Positions 21,931-26,230 of a DNA stretch of 26,230 bases are shown one piece after another. The position numbers and the translations under genes are program-made. The DNA comes from Pseudomonadota bacterium. GTDB taxonomy: Bacteria > Pseudomonadota > Gammaproteobacteria > Burkholderiales > Burkholderiaceae_B. The stretch covers positions 1 to 26,230 of the forward strand of contig JAEWFK010000087.1 in NCBI GenBank assembly GCA_023388835.1, given 5' to 3'. The notes beneath the pieces are model-generated. The model worked only from the letters and a program-made list of their open reading frames with translations. It had not been told where the DNA came from and made no database searches. Position 1 is the stretch's first letter, and the number at the start of each line of letters is the position of its first letter.

Positions 21931-23217
21931 TCAACGCAGGTTGTAGAACGCCTCGCGGCCCGGATATGAAGCGACTTCCGCCAGCTCTTCCTCGATACGA
22001 AGGAGCTGGTTGTACTTGGCCATGCGATCAGAGCGCGACAGCGATCCGGTCTTGATCTGCATGGCGTTGGTCGCCACCGCGATATCAGCGATGGTGGAGT
22101 CTTCCGTTTCACCCGAACGGTGCGAAATCACAGCCGTGTAACCCGCGCGCTTCGCCATCTCGATCGCGGCGAAGGTTTCAGTCAGCGTGCCGATCTGGTT
22201 GATTTTGATAAGGATGGAGTTCGCCACGCCCTGGTCAATACCTTGCTTCAGAATCTTGGTATTGGTCACAAAGAGGTCGTCGCCCACCAACTGCACCTGC
22301 TTGCCGAGCTGTTCGGTAAGAACACGCCAGCCGTCCCAGTCATTCTCGGCCATGCCGTCCTCAATCGAGATGATCGGGTACTTGTCGCACCAGCCGGCCA
22401 ACAGATTGGCAAAATCGGCGGCGTTCAGCGAAATGCCGCCTTCACCTGCCAGATGATATTTTCCGTCGCGGAAGAACTCGGTGCTGGCGCAATCCAACGC
22501 CAGGGCGATCTGTGAACCGGCTTCGTAGCCGGCCTCTTCAATGGCGTTCAGGATGAGCTGAATGGCTGCTTCGTGGTTCGCCACGTTGGGCGCGAAACCG
22601 CCCTCGTCGCCCACCGCGGTGGACATACCCTGACGATCGATCAGCTTCTTGAGTGCGTGAAAGACCTCTGCGCCCATGCGCAGGGCCTCGCGGAAGCTGC
22701 CTGCCCCCATGGGCAGAATCATGAACTCCTGCATGTCCAAGGTGTTGTTCGCATGCGCGCCGCCATTGATGACGTTCATCATGGGAACCGGCATCTGCAT
22801 GGGGCCGCTGCCGCCGAAATAGCGGTACAGCGACAGGCCGGACTCGTCGGCAGCCGCGCGGGCCACGGCCATGCTGGCAGCCAGCATGGCATTGGCGCCC
22901 AGCCTGCCCTTGTTCTCGGTGCCGTCCAGGTCGATCAGCGTCCGATCAATGAAGGTCTGTTCCTGGGCATCGAGACCCATCAGTGCTTCGGAGATTTCGG
23001 TGTTGACGTTCTCGACGGCGCGCAGCACGCCCTTGCCCAGATAGCGTGCGCTATCGCCATCGCGCAGCTCGATGGCTTCGCGCGAGCCGGTGGAGGCACC
23101 CGAAGGCACCGCCGCGCGCCCCATGGCGCCGGATTCCAGCAACACATCGCATTCCACCGTGGGATTGCCGCGGGAGTCGAGGATTTCACGCCCGATGATG
23201 TCTACGATTGCACTCAT
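21931..23217 (-). CDS. eno: Enolase
   Basis: The 428-residue product converts 2-phosphoglycerate to phosphoenolpyruvate in glycolysis and is often an RNA degradosome partner. It starts MSAIVDIIGREILDSRGNPT. Family signatures include SGASTGSREAIELRD, GGAHANNTLDMQEFM, GDEGGFAPN, the SIEDGMAENDWDGW magnesium and substrate region, and GDDLFVTN, then the catalytic-lysine-bearing ILIKINQIGTLTET and ISHRSGETEDS near the C terminus. Start ATG 23217 is the family start; the longer frame to 23337 is not enolase-like. ftsB follows 35 bp downstream. In many relatives kdsA is directly upstream, but here an efflux/MarR pair intervenes. Confidence 0.98.
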   Translation of the reverse strand: MSAIVDIIGREILDSRGNPTVECDVLLESGAMGRAAVPSGASTGSREAIELRDGDSARYLGKGVLRAVENVNTEISEALMGLDAQEQTFIDRTLIDLDGTENKGRLGANAMLAASMAVARAAADESGLSLYRYFGGSGPMQMPVPMMNVINGGAHANNTLDMQEFMILPMGAGSFREALRMGAEVFHALKKLIDRQGMSTAVGDEGGFAPNVANHEAAIQLILNAIEEAGYEAGSQIALALDCASTEFFRDGKYHLAGEGGISLNAADFANLLAGWCDKYPIISIEDGMAENDWDGWRVLTEQLGKQVQLVGDDLFVTNTKILKQGIDQGVANSILIKINQIGTLTETFAAIEMAKRAGYTAVISHRSGETEDSTIADIAVATNAMQIKTGSLSRSDRMAKYNQLLRIEEELAEVASYPGREAFYNLR

Positions 23218-23293
23218 GATCTTTGTCTGTCCTGCCTGAGTAAGGTTGGAATTCTGCGGGGGCCGCCGGTACGGCTGCAGGCATAAATGCCCG

Positions 23294-23299
23294 ATTGTA
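23294..23299 (-). promoter_or_regulatory. Probable -10 box of eno
   Basis: TACAAT (5 of 6) on the minus strand predicts a start near 23287 and a leader of about 70 nt with a small hairpin, GGCAT-TT-ATGCC. The -35 position is GC-rich and poor. Just upstream lies a GC-rich dyad, GTGCGCGG/CCGCGCAC (23309-23337), that may end marR transcription, but without a T-tract. Confidence 0.4.
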
Positions 23300-23349
23300 G
23301 CTGGCCCGGTGCGCGGGCTGGGCGCCCGGCCGCGCACGACCCCGACATT

Positions 23350-23790
23350 TTACGCATCCAGAGGTTTCGAGCGGGCGGCAACCCGGGCTTCGAGCTTGGC
23401 CAACATGCTGGAGAACGCGTCCATTTCGGCAGGAGTCATCTCTCCGAGTACCCATTCGATGTAGGCGTCGCGCCGCTCCATGGTGGACGCGACCGTCGCC
23501 CGCCCGGCGTCGGTGAGTGCGACATTCGTCAAGCGGGCATCCTGCACATCATTATGACGCTCCACCCAGCCATCGCGCTCCAGGGCCTTGAGCTGGCGGG
23601 TAAGCGCAGCCGGGTCGATGCCAAGCTGGCGCGCGAGCAGCTTCTGCGACATTTCCCCGCGGGCATCGAGCAACACCATGACGCGCCAACGAGCCATTGT
23701 GTGTCCGGTATGTGTTTCGAAGCCCGCGACCAATGCGCGGTAGCTGCGACCCAGCTGCTGCATGAAAGCCACTTGGTGGGAGTCGATCAT
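23350..23790 (-). CDS. MarR-family transcriptional regulator
   Basis: The 146-residue product starts MIDSHQVAFMQQLGRSYRALV and has the MarR winged helix: recognition region MSQKLLARQLGIDPAALTRQLKALERDGWVER, then the wing DVQDARLTNVALTDAG. These dimers usually repress a linked efflux gene and let go when bound by phenolic ligands. The ATG overlaps the stop of the efflux gene by four bases (ATGA), with AAGGGAGA about seven bases upstream, so both are made from one mRNA. The likely target is the palindrome at 25452-25471 in front of the efflux gene, which would give autoregulation. The longer frame to 23964 is discarded because it overlaps the efflux gene and lacks MarR similarity. Confidence 0.93.
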   Translation of the reverse strand: MIDSHQVAFMQQLGRSYRALVAGFETHTGHTMARWRVMVLLDARGEMSQKLLARQLGIDPAALTRQLKALERDGWVERHNDVQDARLTNVALTDAGRATVASTMERRDAYIEWVLGEMTPAEMDAFSSMLAKLEARVAARSKPLDA

Positions 23791-25436
23791 GAGCGGTCTC
23801 CCTTTTGAACGGAGACGGGGGCAGCGGTTCCAACGCCGGCATTCTTGCTCGCGGGCTGACCGGCCGGCGCCTTGCCAAATGGAATGGACGGCATACGGAC
23901 CAGCCAGATCAAGCCCGCCACGGACACGGCAACGGTCAGTGCGAGGCCGGCATGCACTCCCCACACGAGAGACTCGCGGGCGTGCAGAATGAAAGTCTCA
24001 CCATGGAGCCCCAGGCGTTGAAGGAATCCGATGAATTGACTTTGAACTTGTGCGTTCACGAGCACTTGCGGATCTTCCAGGCGCGACAGCCAGCTGATGT
24101 TGCCGAATGGCGAGACGTCCAGCTGTCGCACCCGCTCAACGTAATAGTGAGTGATGATGGATCCGACCACCGCCGTCCCCACCATCCCCCCCACCATGCG
24201 GGTGGACTGCATCAAGGCAGTGGAAATCCCAAGCAGCGAACGGCTGACCAGCTCCTGGATGAACACGGTAAGGTTGGGCATGACGAGCCCGAGGCCCGTA
24301 CCGCAACCCATCAAGCTGATCATCAACAACACGCGTGGGCTGTCGGCGTCAACGAACAGCAGGCCGGCTCCACACAAAGCCAGCAGAATGAATCCAGCAT
24401 GAAGGATGCGCTCCGGACGCCGCATCCGCGGCAATATCCGGCTGCTCAGGATGCTGCCTACGGTGATGCTGACCACCAGTGGAGTGATCAGCACACCGAC
24501 TTCACGCGCGGTCAGGCCGAACCCGCCCTGAAGGAGCAAAGGAATGTAGATCAGCAGCGCGAACAAAACGAATCCCATGAAGAAGGACAGCATGCAAAGA
24601 ATGACGATGCTGCGATCACGGAACATATCCATGGGGATGAGGGCGTCGGGGCAACGCTTCTCCCACCAGACGAAAGCGGTCATGCTGGCGGCGGTGCCCA
24701 GTCCCAACAGCACCATGGGCAGGCTTGCCCCATGCAGCGGCAGCAGCTGAACCAGGAACTGCAGGCCCGTCAACGATAAGGCAATGAGTATGACGCCTTG
24801 CCAGTCCAGCCGGATGTCCGCCTGCTGCATCTGCCGCACACGCGGTATATGGCGGACGACGAAAAAAAGGCCGAGCAGTCCCAGGGGGACGTTCATGAAG
24901 AAAACCGACCGCCAGCCGATGTAATAGGTCAGAAAGCCGCCCAGGGTTGGCCCGAAGGCGTTGGCGATGCCGAAACAGCTGCTGAGAATCACCTGCCAGC
25001 GCAACCTGACACGCGGGTCCGGGAAGAGATCCGGTACGACGGCAAACGCCGTCCCGAGCATCATTCCGCCGGCGATGCCCTGCAAGGCGCGGCCCGCGAC
25101 CAGCTGCGCCATGGATTGCGCCACACCGCAAAGAACGGACGATACGAGAAAAAGCACGATCGACATCACCACGAACGGCTTGCGCCCGTAGTAATCGCCC
25201 AAGCGGCCGAAGACCGGAATCGTGATGATGGAAGTCAGCAGGTAGCCTGTGGTCACCCAAGCGTAGAGCTCAAACCCACGCAGTTCCGCCACGACAGTTG
25301 GCAAGGCCGTGCCCACCACTGTCTGGTCGATGGCCACCATCATGGTGACGAATCCCAGGCCCAACATGGCCAAAAGGGATTCGCGCACGGACAACAGCAT
25401 GCCTGCGCCCGGCGTTCGAACGGAAGGAGATTTCAT
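23787..25436 (-). CDS. DHA2-family MFS drug efflux pump (EmrB/QacA type)
   Basis: This 549-residue protein has about fourteen membrane spans, matching the DHA2 proton-antiporter family. Motifs seen are FVTMMVAIDQTVVGTALPTV in span 1 (with the family Asp), motif A GRLGDYYGRKP after span 2 and the span 5 motif C region GFLTYYIGWRSVFFMNVPLG. Such pumps export lipophilic drugs, disinfectants or phenolics. There is no EmrA-type membrane fusion partner, so it probably works alone. The ATG is only one base after AAGG, so a slightly later start is possible. It is the first gene of a two-gene operon with marR, controlled by the palindrome at 25452-25471, and lies between kdsA and eno. Confidence 0.93.
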   Translation of the reverse strand: MKSPSVRTPGAGMLLSVRESLLAMLGLGFVTMMVAIDQTVVGTALPTVVAELRGFELYAWVTTGYLLTSIITIPVFGRLGDYYGRKPFVVMSIVLFLVSSVLCGVAQSMAQLVAGRALQGIAGGMMLGTAFAVVPDLFPDPRVRLRWQVILSSCFGIANAFGPTLGGFLTYYIGWRSVFFMNVPLGLLGLFFVVRHIPRVRQMQQADIRLDWQGVILIALSLTGLQFLVQLLPLHGASLPMVLLGLGTAASMTAFVWWEKRCPDALIPMDMFRDRSIVILCMLSFFMGFVLFALLIYIPLLLQGGFGLTAREVGVLITPLVVSITVGSILSSRILPRMRRPERILHAGFILLALCGAGLLFVDADSPRVLLMISLMGCGTGLGLVMPNLTVFIQELVSRSLLGISTALMQSTRMVGGMVGTAVVGSIITHYYVERVRQLDVSPFGNISWLSRLEDPQVLVNAQVQSQFIGFLQRLGLHGETFILHARESLVWGVHAGLALTVAVSVAGLIWLVRMPSIPFGKAPAGQPASKNAGVGTAAPVSVQKGDRS

Positions 25437-25451
25437 ACCTTGGACCGGTCA

Positions 25452-25471
25452 ATAATTGACTTATCAATTAT
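25452..25471. promoter_or_regulatory. Palindromic operator of the efflux-marR operon
   Basis: ATAATTGA and TCAATTAT flank a 4-bp CTTA spacer: two perfect 8-bp arms, AT-rich in a GC-rich genome, 16-35 bp upstream of the efflux start. Size and symmetry fit a MarR-family site. The promoter elements themselves are not clear; TTGCCT with a TGATAA-like -10 at 17 bp on the minus strand is a weak candidate that would put the operator over the promoter. Confidence 0.6.
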
Positions 25472-25499
25472 CTTACCGCAGTGAGGCAAAGAGCGGAGA

Positions 25500-25538
25500 T
25501 CAGACCACGATTTCCGCTAAGTGAAAATCGTGGTCTGA
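25500..25538. repeat. REP-like perfect inverted repeat downstream of kdsA
   Basis: TCAGACCACGATTT (25500-25513) and AAATCGTGGTCTGA (25525-25538) are perfect 14-bp arms around an 11-nt loop. The motif resembles dispersed GTGGTCTGACC-type palindromes that I recall from proteobacterial genomes and that are often linked to RAYT transposases. No transposase is present. It lies 12 bp past the kdsA stop and may stabilise or end that transcript, though no T-tract follows on the minus strand. Confidence 0.65.
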
Positions 25539-25550
25539 CCCGGTTTTACA

Positions 25551-26230
25551 TTAGCTGAGGAACTCGCGGCCAAGCACGCCGCTGCCCTTCACGGCACGGT
25601 CGATGGCCACAAGCGATTCGAGCAAGGCGCGCATCTCTGCGAGAGGAACCGCGTTGGGGCCGTCGGACAGTGCTTCGTCCGGCTTGGGGTGGGTTTCCAT
25701 GAACAGGCCGGAAATTCCTGCTGCGACGGCCGCACGTGCCAACACCGGCACGAACTCGCGCTGGCCGCCCGAAGAAGTGCCCTGCCCCCCCGGCAGTTGC
25801 ACGGAATGCGTGGCGTCGAACACGACGGGACACTGGGTTTCGCGCATGATGGCCAGCGACCGCATGTCCGAGACCAGGTTGTTATAGCCGAAAGAGGCGC
25901 CACGCTCGCAAACCATGATGTTATGCCCATCTCCCCCGGCGTCCAGGGCGGCTTGCCGGGCCTTGGCCACCACCTGCGCCATATCATGAGGAGCGAGGAA
26001 CTGCCCCTTCTTGATATTGACGGGTTTGAGCGAGGCCGCACAAGCATGGATGAAGTCGGTCTGCCGGCACAGAAAGGCCGGCGTCTGGAGCACGTCGACC
26101 ACTGAGGCGACTTCAGGCACCTGCTCAGGCGTATGGACATCCGTCAGCACAGGCACTTCAAGCTGGGCGCGCACGTCTGCCAGAATCTGCAGCCCCTGAT
26201 CCTGACCGGGACCGCGGTAGGAACGCCCGG
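25551..26230 (-). CDS. kdsA: 3-deoxy-8-phosphooctulonate synthase (5' end beyond the window)
   Basis: KdsA condenses phosphoenolpyruvate with arabinose 5-phosphate to make Kdo 8-phosphate for lipid A inner core. The visible 226 residues cover most of the TIM barrel: a YRGPG motif at the truncated N-terminal side, PVLTDVH, SLKPVNIKKGQFLAPHDM, CERGASFGYNNLVSDM, FDATHSVQLPGG and METHPKPDEALSDGPN, ending in FLS. The frame stays open to the right edge, so the start and the segment that separates metal-dependent from metal-independent forms are missing. The residues before 26174 match KdsA, so the GTG there is internal. It is the upstream neighbour of the efflux-marR operon on the same strand. Confidence 0.97.
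   Translation of the reverse strand, partial: GRSYRGPGQDQGLQILADVRAQLEVPVLTDVHTPEQVPEVASVVDVLQTPAFLCRQTDFIHACAASLKPVNIKKGQFLAPHDMAQVVAKARQAALDAGGDGHNIMVCERGASFGYNNLVSDMRSLAIMRETQCPVVFDATHSVQLPGGQGTSSGGQREFVPVLARAAVAAGISGLFMETHPKPDEALSDGPNAVPLAEMRALLESLVAIDRAVKGSGVLGREFLS

Noticed and set aside
23218..23337. 40-residue upstream extension of enolase
   Set aside because: It includes the probable promoter and leader of eno. The conserved enolase N terminus starts at 23217.
23309..23337. GC-rich dyad GTGCGCGG/CCGCGCAC as an intrinsic terminator of the efflux-marR operon
   Set aside because: The stem is perfect but neither strand has a T-tract after it. It is left as a structural note under the eno promoter.
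1..26230. tRNA, rRNA, CRISPR array, insertion sequence or prophage
   Set aside because: I saw no cloverleaf with CCA-proximal features, no regularly spaced direct repeats and no transposase, integrase or phage gene anywhere in the window.

Overview
The window looks like a chromosomal housekeeping segment of a high-GC betaproteobacterium, most likely of the Bordetella/Achromobacter group (Alcaligenaceae). This is inferred from the high G+C, the zinc-ligand-free L31 paralogue, the orders fkpB-ispH, rpmB-rpmG, leuS-lptE-holA-proA and kdsA/eno/ftsB, and the TAAAAT-type -10 boxes. I found no rRNA, tRNA, CRISPR array, insertion sequence or prophage.

Layout. Positions 1-69 hold the 3' end of an unidentified plus-strand gene that runs into a convergent terminator region. 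The minus-strand operon fkpB-ispH-maiA (133-2221) has two successive one-base TGATG junctions. radC diverges from it, followed by rpmE2 (L31 type B) with its own promoter and a strong terminator, a GT39/GT83-like membrane glycosyltransferase, and a MATE exporter. The MATE stop codon shares a CTAG tetranucleotide with the stop of the convergent cyclopropane fatty acid synthase gene. A 347-bp intergenic region rich in dyad symmetry separates cfa from rpmB-rpmG, which end in a terminator. A six-gene plus-strand run follows: leuS, lptE, holA, proA, a hemJ-like gene and rlmL (8911-16573).

Next come a 62-codon orphan gene whose promoter carries two GGG(T/A)AA(A/T)CCC dyads, an RDD membrane protein, an acyl-CoA synthetase-like protein lacking the usual C-terminal catalytic lysine, and hslO (Hsp33), whose -10 box implies a leaderless mRNA. 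A solitary TadE-like pseudopilin gene with a Gly/Ser-rich tail then overlaps the 3' end of ftsB in antisense. The right end is on the minus strand: kdsA (5' end outside the window), a REP-like inverted repeat, a DHA2 efflux pump with a MarR regulator and a perfect palindromic operator, then eno and ftsB.

Functionally, most genes serve core processes: translation (leuS, L28, L33, L31, rlmL), replication (holA), envelope assembly (lptE, kdsA, ftsB, cfa, the glycosyltransferase), proline, isoprenoid and haem synthesis, and protein quality control (fkpB, hslO). The accessory-looking items are the MarR/efflux module between kdsA and eno, the TadE-like gene, the orphan small gene and the degenerate acyl-CoA synthetase. 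I do not see a complete new multi-gene system. The best candidates for undescribed biology are the small gene with its paired dyads, the TadE-like/ftsB antisense overlap and the RS-like repeat tail of RlmL.
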